Below the pieces are notes generated by a model, which had not been told where the DNA came from, did no database searches, and saw only the letters and a list, made by a program, of their open reading frames with translations. Of a DNA stretch of 64,000 bases, positions 26,828 to 34,677 are shown in pieces. Source of the DNA: Thiothrix sp. UBA5583. GTDB lineage: Bacteria; Pseudomonadota; Gammaproteobacteria; Thiotrichales; Thiotrichaceae. Location: the NCBI GenBank assembly GCA_002425225.1, contig DILV01000029.1, positions 1 to 64,000 of the forward strand, given 5' to 3'. The position numbers and the translations under genes are program-made. Every line of letters starts with the position of its first letter. The stretch's first letter is position 1.

Positions 26828-26861
26828 GCCGCGATAATTCGTTATCGTTAGAGAGATTTGC

Positions 26862-28076
26862 ATGGCAGGCATTCCTGAAGCACTGCGTGACGCAGTTCAT
26901 CAACACGCCCCGACTTCACTGATGGGGATGCAGCAACGTTTATTCAGTTTCTGGTTCAACAGCTTTATCTATAACCAGATCTGGGAAGACCCGGCGGTGG
27001 ATTTGCAGGCACTACAAGTGACACCTGAAAGCCGTATCCTGACAATTGCCTCTGGTGGTTGTAACGTGCTGAATTACCTGACCGCGAACCCGGCGCATAT
27101 CACTGCGATTGACCTCAACCCCTATCACATGTCTTTGACCCGCCTGAAACTGGCGGCGATGAAACACCTGCCGGATCATGCCAGTTTTTATGATTTTTTT
27201 GGCTATGCCGACCGTGATAACAACGTAGCGCTTTACAACAAACACATCCAGCCGCATCTGGAGGAAGAACTGGAGAGCTTCTGGCAGGGGCGCAATATCC
27301 TCGGTCAGAAGCGTATCCACATGTTCCGTGATGGTTTGTACCGGCATACCCGTTTTGGCTATTTCATGCGTTTCTTGCACTGGATTGCCCGCCAGACCAA
27401 TTACCAGCCGGACAAGCTCCTGCGAGCAAACAGCCTGTACGAACAGCAGGCGATTTTCCGTCAGCATATCGCGCCGTTTTTCGATAACCGCCTGGTCAAA
27501 TTCGTTGGCAAGTTGCCCATCTCGGTGTTCAGCCTTGGTATCCCGCCACAGCAATACAAGGCGATGAAAGCACAGGGTAACTTGATCGAACAATACCGTG
27601 AACGGGTTGAGCGCATCGCTTGCCAGTTGCCAATCCAAACCAACTACTTTGCCTGGCAGGGTTTTAGCCATAGCTACGACCATGAAAAGCGTCAAGCCAT
27701 CCCCGACTACCTGAAAGCCGAACATTACGACACCATCCGCAGCCAGTTGGGCAAGGTAGATACCCACCTCGGTTCGATGATCGACTTCCTCGAACAGCAA
27801 CCCCCGCACAGCTATGACCGTTTCGTGTTTCTCGATGCGCAGGACTGGATGACCGATGACGTACTTACCCGTCTGTGGACGCAAGTGGCAAGGGTCGGCA
27901 AGCCAGGCACGCGCATCATCTTCCGTACTGCGGCTGCCGAATCACCGCTGGAAACCGCCCTGCCTGCCGAATTACGCAGCCAGTTCGTCTACGAAGCCGA
28001 AACCTCGGCGCAACTGTTCCAGCAAGATCGTTCAGCTATTTACGGCGGCTTCCACCTCTACCGCAGGGTCGACTGA
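26862..28076 (+). CDS. btaA: Diacylglycerol 3-amino-3-carboxypropyl transferase BtaA (betaine lipid synthesis)
   Basis: 404 aa, DUF3419/BtaA family length. An N-terminal helical region (LFSFWFNSFIYNQIWEDPAV) precedes the SAM-binding fold RILTIASGGCNVLNYLTANP, AIDLNPYHMSLTRLKL, and RFVFLDAQDWMTDD, all characteristic of BtaA. In Rhodobacter, BtaA transfers the aminocarboxypropyl group of S-adenosylmethionine to diacylglycerol to make diacylglyceryl-homoserine. It is followed, one base after its stop, by a BtaB-like methyltransferase and then by a PlcP-like phosphoesterase that could supply the diacylglycerol. A Pho-box promoter lies upstream. The family assignment is firm; the lipid product is inferred. 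Confidence 0.88.
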   Translation: MAGIPEALRDAVHQHAPTSLMGMQQRLFSFWFNSFIYNQIWEDPAVDLQALQVTPESRILTIASGGCNVLNYLTANPAHITAIDLNPYHMSLTRLKLAAMKHLPDHASFYDFFGYADRDNNVALYNKHIQPHLEEELESFWQGRNILGQKRIHMFRDGLYRHTRFGYFMRFLHWIARQTNYQPDKLLRANSLYEQQAIFRQHIAPFFDNRLVKFVGKLPISVFSLGIPPQQYKAMKAQGNLIEQYRERVERIACQLPIQTNYFAWQGFSHSYDHEKRQAIPDYLKAEHYDTIRSQLGKVDTHLGSMIDFLEQQPPHSYDRFVFLDAQDWMTDDVLTRLWTQVARVGKPGTRIIFRTAAAESPLETALPAELRSQFVYEAETSAQLFQQDRSAIYGGFHLYRRVD

Positions 28077-28077
28077 G

Positions 28078-28776
28078 ATGGATGCAGCACAACAAATGGA
28101 TCGGCAGTACCGCTATCAGCGCTACGTTTATGACTGGTCACGCAAGTATTACCTGTTGGGGCGCGACACCCTGTTGCAGGAAATGCCAGTCGAAGCAGGC
28201 GATACAATCCTGGAAATTGGTTGTGGTACAGCACGTAACCTGTCGAAAATGGCTTACCGTTTCCCATCTGCACGCCTGTTTGGGGTGGATGCTTCCAGCA
28301 TGATGCTGGATACCGCCCGTGCCAAACTGCAAGGCACGTTATACGAGAACAAGATTACCCTGCGGCAAGGGTTGGCGGGTCAGATCAGCTACCGTGATTT
28401 TGGGCTGGAAAAACCTTTCGACCACATTGTTTTCTCCTATGTACTGTCGATGATTCCCGGCTGGCAAAAGGCTCTTGAGCAAACCCTGCCTATCCTCAAA
28501 CCGGGTGGCTGCCTGCATGTGGTGGATTTTTCCGACCAGACTTCCATGCCTGGCTGGTTTCGTAAGCCATTACTGACCTGGCTTGGCTGGTTCCATGTTC
28601 ATCCTGACCCGGCAGTGCCTGCTTTCCTGCAACAACTGGCTACCCGACACGATGACCAACTGCGTATGCGCCAGTTACCCGGACGCTACGCCTTGCTTGC
28701 GCATTACCAGAAAAAGGGGAACTCCAATGACCATCAACCAGACATCCCGCACCTGGCGAAGTATCTGGATTTCTGA
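28078..28776 (+). CDS. btaB: SAM-dependent N-methyltransferase BtaB
   Basis: 232 aa from ATG 28078, whose A follows the btaA TGA after one base; the frame extends upstream inside btaA but without purpose. The class I methyltransferase fold is clear: motif I ILEIGCGTARNLSKMA, LFGVDASSMML, FDHIVFSYVLSMIPGW and LKPGGCLHVVDFSDQ. In Rhodobacter, BtaB trimethylates diacylglyceryl-homoserine to DGTS. The tight pairing with btaA supports the same role here. Its last 50 bases overlap the PlcP-like gene. Confidence 0.87.
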   Translation: MDAAQQMDRQYRYQRYVYDWSRKYYLLGRDTLLQEMPVEAGDTILEIGCGTARNLSKMAYRFPSARLFGVDASSMMLDTARAKLQGTLYENKITLRQGLAGQISYRDFGLEKPFDHIVFSYVLSMIPGWQKALEQTLPILKPGGCLHVVDFSDQTSMPGWFRKPLLTWLGWFHVHPDPAVPAFLQQLATRHDDQLRMRQLPGRYALLAHYQKKGNSNDHQPDIPHLAKYLDF

Positions 28777-29536
28777 TACCCATCTCGGCTCTCGCGGTTG
28801 CAAGGCCGAATTCCTGCTTGATTTTCTCCAACACAATCACGCCGAACACATTTATCTGGTCGGCGATATTGTGGATGGCTGGGCGTTACGCAAACGTTGG
28901 CATTGGGATTCTTACCATGACCAGATTCTGCACCTGCTGTTTGAGCGAGCGCAGCGGGGCGTCAAGGTAACATACATCAGCGGCAATCATGATGAATTCC
29001 TGCGCCCCTTCATCCATCACCAAATCACGGCAATCCATCTGGAAGATGAGGTGGTGCATACCACGGCGGATGGACGCCAGTTTCTGGTGCTGCACGGCGA
29101 CCAGTTTGATGGGGTGATGCAGTTTGCCCGCTGGTTGGCAAAACTGGGGGACTGGATTTATGAGCGCCTACTGGTAGTCAACACGGTTTATAACCGATGG
29201 CGTCAATGGCTGGGGTATCCGTACTGGTCATTGTCGGCTTACCTGAAAAACAAAACCAAGTCAGCGGTGAATTTTATTTCCGCCTTTGAGGAAACGCTGG
29301 CGAAAGAGGCCAGACGGCGGGAGCTGGACGGGATTATTTGCGGGCATATCCATCATGCCGAAATCCGTGACATTGACGGCATCCTCTACTGCAACGATGG
29401 TGACTGGGTGGAAAGTTGTACAGCACTGGTGGAAGCGTGGGATGGCAACCTGAGCATTGTGCAATGGATAGAAGTTACAGCGGCAGTAGCAAAGCCACGG
29501 GATACGCGAGTAGAGGCTAATCCGGTGGTTGCATGA
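28727..29536 (+). CDS. plcP: PlcP/LpxH-like calcineurin metallophosphoesterase
   Basis: 269 aa from ATG 28727, preceded by AAAGGGG. Metallophosphoesterase motifs occur in order: WISDTHLGSRG (DxH), LVGDIVDGWALRKRWHW (GD), YISGNHDEFLRP (GNHD), VLHGDQFDGV and GIICGHIHHAEI (GHxH). Two relatives are possible: LpxH-type UDP-diacylglucosamine hydrolase, or PlcP, the phosphate-starvation phospholipase C of rhizobia and marine bacteria that splits phospholipids to diacylglycerol. The context (btaA-btaB, 50-base overlap with btaB, Pho box) favours PlcP. The operon would thus turn phospholipid into phosphorus-free betaine lipid. The symbol is given on that inference. Confidence 0.75.
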   Translation: MTINQTSRTWRSIWISDTHLGSRGCKAEFLLDFLQHNHAEHIYLVGDIVDGWALRKRWHWDSYHDQILHLLFERAQRGVKVTYISGNHDEFLRPFIHHQITAIHLEDEVVHTTADGRQFLVLHGDQFDGVMQFARWLAKLGDWIYERLLVVNTVYNRWRQWLGYPYWSLSAYLKNKTKSAVNFISAFEETLAKEARRRELDGIICGHIHHAEIRDIDGILYCNDGDWVESCTALVEAWDGNLSIVQWIEVTAAVAKPRDTRVEANPVVA

Positions 29537-29580
29537 ATGACGTAACAATAAGGTAACAATAAAGTGTGTAGTGTGAGACT

Positions 29581-29605
29581 GGGGCGCGGGATCGCCCCTT
29601 TTTTT
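29581..29605 (+). terminator. Terminator of the btaA-btaB-plcP operon
   Basis: The stem GGGGCG/CGCCCC with a 6-base loop is followed by seven or more T, 45 bases after the plcP-like stop codon. Confidence 0.85.
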
Positions 29606-29622
29606 ATGTGTAGCGTGGTAAT

Positions 29623-29649
29623 AAAAAAGGGAGCGGTTGCCCGCTCCCT
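29623..29649 (-). terminator. Terminator of pstS
   Basis: The 9-bp stem AGGGAGCGG/CCGCTCCCT is followed by T6 on the minus strand, 24 bases after the pstS stop. Together with the preceding feature it isolates the two convergent Pho-type units. Confidence 0.88.
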
Positions 29650-29673
29650 CAATTATTGTCAGAAGAGAGTTTC

Positions 29674-30714
29674 TTATTTCAGAGAGTTGACTGACACAGA
29701 TTTCAGGTTGGCGGCTGCATCCTGAGACGCTTTCAGTTCATCAGCTTTCAGTGGGATCAGACCTTTGTCAGCCAGATAGCCGTCAGTACCCATCGCCGCT
29801 TCGCTGGTGAACTCAGCCAGGAATTCCTTGATGCCTGCGACCTGACCAACGTGGCCGTTCTTGGCGTAGATATACATGGAGCGTGCCATTGGGTATGAGC
29901 CGTCCATAACAGTTGCTACAGATGGCTCAACACCAGCAATCGCAACTGCTTTCAGAGCATCAGCATTCTGTTCCAGGAAGCTGTAGCCGAATACGCCAAC
30001 CGCTTTCGGGTTAGCTTGCAGCTTTTGCACGATCAGATTGTCGTTTTCACCCGCTTCAACGAATTTGCCATCTTCACGCAGAGTGTGGCACTTTTCCTTG
30101 AACAACTTTTCATCTTTCTTTTTCAATTCAGGGATGCCCTGGAACAGCATACAGCCTTTTTCCACGCCCAGTTCGACGAAAGAGTCACGAGTACCGGAGG
30201 TGGGTGGTGGGCCGATAACTTCGATAGCGTGCGCTGGCAGGTTGGGGTTTACGTCTTTCCAGGTCTGGTAAGTGTTTGCTACGAAGCTGCCATCCGGTTG
30301 AGGGATTTCTTTGGCAACAGCCAGATACAATTCGCGTGCAGACAGTTTGATTGGCTCTGCGTTTTTCGATTGCGCAACAGCCAGACCATCGTAACCGATC
30401 TTGATTTCAGTGACTTCATTGACGCCATTTTTTTGGCAGGTTTCCATCTCGCTTTTTTTCATGCGACGGGAAGCGTTGGTGATGTCTGGAGTTTCGATGC
30501 CAGCACCAGCACAAAACAGTTTCATGCCGCCACCAGTACCAGTGGATTCAACTTTGGGCGCAGCACCGCCATTTTTCTTGGCGAACTGTTCAGCTACCGC
30601 AGTGCTGAAAGGGAATACAGTAGAAGAACCGACGATTTCGATGTTGTCGCGTGCTTGTGCAACGCCAGAAGCAGCGACCAAGCCCAGTGCTACTGCCAGA
30701 GTGAGTTGTTTCAT
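29674..30714 (-). CDS. pstS: Phosphate ABC transporter substrate-binding protein PstS
   Basis: 346 aa. A Sec signal (MKQLTLAVALGLVAASGVAQ, cut after AQA) leads to the PstS core: IEIVGSSTVFPFSTAVAEQF, ESTGTGGGMKLFCAG, EIKIGYDGLAVAQ, then PPTSGTRDSFVELGV (phosphate-contacting SGTR region) and AVGVFGYSFLEQNAD. It binds phosphate in the periplasm. GGAG lies 9 bases before ATG. pstC, pstA and pstB are absent here, so this is a detached pstS or one of several. A Pho-box-like promoter precedes it, and it is convergent with the betaine-lipid operon. Confidence 0.95.
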   Translation of the reverse strand: MKQLTLAVALGLVAASGVAQARDNIEIVGSSTVFPFSTAVAEQFAKKNGGAAPKVESTGTGGGMKLFCAGAGIETPDITNASRRMKKSEMETCQKNGVNEVTEIKIGYDGLAVAQSKNAEPIKLSARELYLAVAKEIPQPDGSFVANTYQTWKDVNPNLPAHAIEVIGPPPTSGTRDSFVELGVEKGCMLFQGIPELKKKDEKLFKEKCHTLREDGKFVEAGENDNLIVQKLQANPKAVGVFGYSFLEQNADALKAVAIAGVEPSVATVMDGSYPMARSMYIYAKNGHVGQVAGIKEFLAEFTSEAAMGTDGYLADKGLIPLKADELKASQDAAANLKSVSVNSLK

Positions 30715-30756
30715 TCAAAAGTCTCCTTCAAAAAAATCCGGGATGGACTGGCGCGG

Positions 30757-30790
30757 ATACTAGGAACTTTTAATGAATGTTTTATGGCGG
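30757..30790 (-). promoter_or_regulatory. Pho-box-like promoter of pstS
   Basis: On the minus strand CCGCCAT-AAAA-CATTCAT gives two 7-bp units with a 4-base spacer (each 5 of 7 to CTGTCAT). Ten bases later lies TAGTAT as -10, the same spacing as in the btaA promoter. It is 43 bases before the pstS start. Confidence 0.6.
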
Positions 30791-30822
30791 TTATATTAAA
30801 TATTTATGAACTTGGTTGGTGG

Positions 30823-30842
30823 CTTATCCCGAACTCAGGTTA
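30823..30842 (-). repeat. 20-bp inverted repeat, right copy
   Basis: CTTATCCCGAACTCAGGTTA is the exact reverse complement of 26625-26644. It lies upstream of the pstS promoter and has no recognised function. Confidence 0.75.
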
Positions 30843-30997
30843 TTTATAAAACACACAGTTACCCGACTTGACTTCAGGGCAAACCCTACGTTGGTCTATT
30901 TTAAATTTCTCAGGTTCATTGATATGGTAGGATAATCGCTTACGCCCAAGGTGCAATAATTAAAAATATGCCAGAATCACTAACGAGGAAAAACCCC

Positions 30998-31312
30998 ATG
31001 ACGATTGGACATGCCGAACAGAAAGGAACACTGATCTACATCTACGATGTGGATGGCAGACAAACCACCTCTATTTCCGCCCCAGGACGTTGGCCCGATG
31101 ACGGCCTCAAAGGCTTTACCGCCCAGTCCGTCCACGTGCAGAAAGGAACCCTGATTTATGCGTATGATGAAACAGGTCATCAGGTTGGCAGACCATTACC
31201 TGTGCAGCACGGCAATGTCGAATACATGAAAGTTGCCAAAAACCGCCAACTGCAAAAAACCGAACAGATCCTGCTGAACAAAAAACACCGGCAAGACGCT
31301 CTGTCAGCCTGA
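30998..31312 (+). CDS. Small hypothetical protein with an internal repeat
   Basis: 104 aa from ATG 30998, preceded by GAGGAAA. There is no signal peptide or membrane span. The sequence contains two copies of a 16-residue unit, QKGTLIYIYDVDGRQT (about 9-24) and QKGTLIYAYDETGHQV (about 48-63), each likely a beta-hairpin; the C-terminus is basic (KVAKNRQLQKTEQILLNKKH). No family was recognised. It is divergent from pstS with 283 bases between, and 164 bases before the heme-binding protein gene. It is likely a real gene, from its ribosome site and duplicated structure. Confidence 0.65.
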   Translation: MTIGHAEQKGTLIYIYDVDGRQTTSISAPGRWPDDGLKGFTAQSVHVQKGTLIYAYDETGHQVGRPLPVQHGNVEYMKVAKNRQLQKTEQILLNKKHRQDALSA

Positions 31313-31476
31313 TGCCAATGTCCCGCATGATACCGGTATGATGTCTGTATCGGCGGGGCGTTACGCCTGCTCCTCCCATCCGCCAATCCTTGCCATTCAT
31401 CCGGCAATCTTATAAGGTTGTCGTATAAAACTTATTGCATCCGGCACTAACAATACAACAATAAGGGATTGCGCCC

Positions 31477-32337
31477 ATGAAAGTGTTTCTATCCATGCTG
31501 ACAATGGCTGCCCTCAGCGGCTACCTGATCAACACGGCTTCCGCAACATCCAGTGACTTGCAAATCATTACCGTGGGCAAACTCAAAGCCGCCCCCAGTG
31601 TTGATGGCTCCGCCGACGACTGGCAAGATGTGACTGGCATCAAAATTCCCCTTACCTATCTGAACAAACCGGAACTGACCAAAACCGTTACCCTGAAAGC
31701 CGGTGTGTTCGGCGATGAAGTCTTCTTCTACAGCGAGTGGGAAGACAGCACTGAAGACACCCAGCACAAACCACATGTGTGGGACGAAACCCAGCAGAAA
31801 TACGTGGAAGGCCCACAACGCGAAGACCGTTTCGCCCTCGAATTTGCGATGGTGGGCGATTACGACGCCAACTGGTTTTCTGGCAAGGAATTCAAAGCCG
31901 ACATGTGGAACTGGAAAGCGGGTCGCACCAACCCGATCGGCATTGCCCACGACAAGATGACTATTATCAGCAAGCAACCGATGCAGGAAGCGTACAAGAC
32001 AACCTTGCCAGATGGTTCTGACCTTTACATTCAGCGCCCTTCCGATGCAGATCGTGAACCCTATGTTGCCAAACGTTATTTCAAGAAACAGCAGGACATC
32101 ATGCCCAAATACCTGCCACTGGAAGAAGCCCTGCCACCCAGTAGCGATGACGTGAAAGCCAAAGGTGTGTGGAAAGATGGCAAATGGCATCTGGAACAAC
32201 GCCGCAAACTCAATACTGGTTTTGCCGATGATGTACGCTTTATAGCGGATAAACCGGTCACGGGCGCAATCGCCGTATTCGACCATGACGACAACGAGCG
32301 CCACTTTATTTCTACCACACTGCGCTTCCAGTTTTAA
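31477..32337 (+). CDS. Periplasmic heme-binding protein (ethylbenzene dehydrogenase gamma-like, EB_dh)
   Basis: 286 aa. A signal peptide (MKVFLSMLTMAALSGYLINT, cut near ASA) leads to a domain of the EB_dh / cytochrome c-552-DMSO-reductase-like heme-binding type: APSVDGSADDWQDVTGIKIP, KAGVFGDEVFFYSEWEDST, DRFALEFAM, ADMWNWKAGRTNPIG, and a C-terminal ISTTLRFQF. The family binds b heme with Met/Lys or Met/His ligands; no CxxCH is present. It lies 14 bases before the first hybrid kinase, apparently in one operon, so a redox or heme-sensing role is possible (inference). No molybdoenzyme partner is in the window. Confidence 0.8.
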   Translation: MKVFLSMLTMAALSGYLINTASATSSDLQIITVGKLKAAPSVDGSADDWQDVTGIKIPLTYLNKPELTKTVTLKAGVFGDEVFFYSEWEDSTEDTQHKPHVWDETQQKYVEGPQREDRFALEFAMVGDYDANWFSGKEFKADMWNWKAGRTNPIGIAHDKMTIISKQPMQEAYKTTLPDGSDLYIQRPSDADREPYVAKRYFKKQQDIMPKYLPLEEALPPSSDDVKAKGVWKDGKWHLEQRRKLNTGFADDVRFIADKPVTGAIAVFDHDDNERHFISTTLRFQF

Positions 32338-32351
32338 ACCAGGGATTTTTC

Positions 32352-34661
32352 ATGCGACCCTTTACCAATATGCGTCTGCTGCAATTGATTGACAGCACCC
32401 TGCTGGTTCTGTTGCTGGGTATATTGGCACTGTTACTGTGGTTCAGTCTGGGCAATGTTGCCAGCAATGCCCAACACAACCAGCAGCAAGCAACACACGC
32501 CTTGCAGGAAGCATATCAGGCATTCCAACAGCAGATGGTACTGGAATCACTGGTAGACGAGCAGCGTGAAGCGTTTGATACCCTAGACGAAGCATTTTTC
32601 CAGTTCACCATGAACCCCAATAGCAGCAAGGATGGCTTGCCGAAACTTCAGGAGCTTTCTAGCCACCTGCACCAGCACAGTCAGCAAATGCTGGCAAACT
32701 GGCCTGCCAACGGTGGGCAGGAACTCAAAAACCAGTTTGAGGAAACCAGCGGCATCATGGTCAATCTGGTGGCAGAGCTGGCAAGCCTGTCGCCGGGTCA
32801 CTGGAGGCAGCTTGCCGTTGATGCGCACGACACGGCATTGGAAGCCCGCGAAATGCTGGAACAACTGGAGGGTATGGATGATGAACTGGCAGAACAGGTT
32901 GCCTTATCCATCCAGCAATCCATCCAGCAAAATGCCAACCTCGCCAGCGACATGATGGAACGCCTCAACACCATCAAGCAACGCTCCCTGCTGGTAGCCG
33001 CACTGCTGATAGTGGGGCTGGTCATCAGCCGCCTCTATTTCTCCGGCAGTTTCAAACATCTGGTGGAAACTGCCCAGCGGGCGCAGTCAGTAGCGGAAGA
33101 TGCCGTCAAAACCAAGGCACGCTTCCTCGCCACCATGAGCCACGAAATCCGCACCCCCATGAATGGCGTGATCGGCATGACCCGCCTGCTGATGAATACG
33201 CCGATGAGCAAGAAACAGACCGAATTCGTGGAAAGCATCCACCTCAGCGGCGAACACCTGCTTACCGTCATTAATGACGTGCTGGATTTTTCCAAGATCG
33301 AAGCGGGCAAGCTAGACCTCAAACGCGAACCGCTGGAACTGCGGGCGTGTATCGAAGACGTTCTCAACCTGATGACTTCCAAAGCCCTGGAAAAAAACCT
33401 GGAGCTGGCTTATGCCGTTGGCCCTTCCATCCCGCTGTTCATCGAAGGTGATATGGTACGTCTGCGGCAAATCCTCACCAACCTGATCGGTAATGCCATC
33501 AAATTCACCGAACAGGGTGAAATCACCGTATTTGTAATGCCACGCAACCATCAAGGAGAAGACTTCGAGCTGGAATTCCAGATCAATGATACGGGCGCAG
33601 GTATTCCCCCCGACCGGCTGGAAAGCATCTTTGAACAATTCAGCCAAGCAGATAATGCCCTGACGCGCCGGGGTGAGGGCACTGGGCTTGGCTTGGCAAT
33701 TTCACGCCGTCTGGTGGAAATGATGGATGGCAAAATCTGGGCAGAAAGCACCCTTGGCGTAGGCAGCCGCTTCCACTTTACGCTTAAAGCACGCCGGGCA
33801 GAAGGCAAACTCAAGCCCTTCCTGCACCCTGACATCCCGGAAATTGTCGGCAAGCGTATCCTGATCGTGGAAAACAATCCTGCCAGCCACCAAGCGTTGC
33901 AGGACTTCTGTTCAGGCTGGGGAGCTATTACGCAAGCCTGTTGCTCATCCAGCGAAGCCATTGCCCTGATTGCCAGTGGTCACACCTATGACATTGGTCT
34001 GATCGACAGCAATCTACCGAACGCTTCCGCGCTGGAGTTCGGCAAATACGTGCGCAGCCGTTACAGCAAGCAGGCATTCCCGCTGATCCTGATTGCCCCA
34101 CCCAACGATGCCCACCCCAAAGAAACCGTGCGGGAAATTTTCAACCTGTACCTGACCAAACCGATTACCCGCAGCCGCCTGTTCGACAGCCTGATGACAG
34201 TGCTGGGCGAACTCAACCTCGTCACCGTGCGCCAGGAACAATCACGGCTCAAACTGGGCGAACGCCTGCCCTTGTCTATCCTGCTAGCAGAAGACAACCC
34301 GATCAACCAGATTGTGGCGACCTCCATCCTTGATGAAATGGCTTACAAGGCCGAAATTGCCGAAAACGGGCAGCAAGCCGTCGATGCCCTGCGCAAAAAG
34401 CCTTACGACGTGATCTTCATGGACATGCAAATGCCGGAAATGGACGGGCTGGAAGCCACCCGCACCATCCGTGCAGAGTTTCCGCCTGACCGCCAACCGA
34501 TCATTATCGCCATGACCGCCAACGCGATGGAAGGCGACCGGCAGGAATGCCTGGATGCGGGCATGAATGACTACATCAGCAAACCGATCCTACCGGAAGC
34601 GATCGAGGCTGCCTTACAACGTTCGCTTGCCAACCTGCACCCGCAGGCAGAGCCAGCATGA
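32352..34661 (+). CDS. Hybrid sensor histidine kinase with two receiver domains
   Basis: 769 aa. Two membrane helices (about 15-35 and 210-230) enclose a helical periplasmic sensor region. Next come HisKA (FLATMSHEIRTPMNGVIGMT), HATPase (NLIGNAIKFTEQGE, INDTGAGIPPDRL, GTGLGLAIS), a degenerate receiver (RILIVENNPASHQALQDF, GLIDSNLPN, YLTKP; the acidic pair is E-N) and a canonical receiver (ILLAEDNPINQIVA, DVIFMDMQMPEMDG, YISKP). It lacks an HPt domain, which is supplied by the gene at 36491. It is followed after 16 bases by a close paralogue, so a tandem duplication is evident. Confidence 0.92.
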   Translation: MRPFTNMRLLQLIDSTLLVLLLGILALLLWFSLGNVASNAQHNQQQATHALQEAYQAFQQQMVLESLVDEQREAFDTLDEAFFQFTMNPNSSKDGLPKLQELSSHLHQHSQQMLANWPANGGQELKNQFEETSGIMVNLVAELASLSPGHWRQLAVDAHDTALEAREMLEQLEGMDDELAEQVALSIQQSIQQNANLASDMMERLNTIKQRSLLVAALLIVGLVISRLYFSGSFKHLVETAQRAQSVAEDAVKTKARFLATMSHEIRTPMNGVIGMTRLLMNTPMSKKQTEFVESIHLSGEHLLTVINDVLDFSKIEAGKLDLKREPLELRACIEDVLNLMTSKALEKNLELAYAVGPSIPLFIEGDMVRLRQILTNLIGNAIKFTEQGEITVFVMPRNHQGEDFELEFQINDTGAGIPPDRLESIFEQFSQADNALTRRGEGTGLGLAISRRLVEMMDGKIWAESTLGVGSRFHFTLKARRAEGKLKPFLHPDIPEIVGKRILIVENNPASHQALQDFCSGWGAITQACCSSSEAIALIASGHTYDIGLIDSNLPNASALEFGKYVRSRYSKQAFPLILIAPPNDAHPKETVREIFNLYLTKPITRSRLFDSLMTVLGELNLVTVRQEQSRLKLGERLPLSILLAEDNPINQIVATSILDEMAYKAEIAENGQQAVDALRKKPYDVIFMDMQMPEMDGLEATRTIRAEFPPDRQPIIIAMTANAMEGDRQECLDAGMNDYISKPILPEAIEAALQRSLANLHPQAEPA

Positions 34662-34677
34662 CAGGCCGACCGTTATC

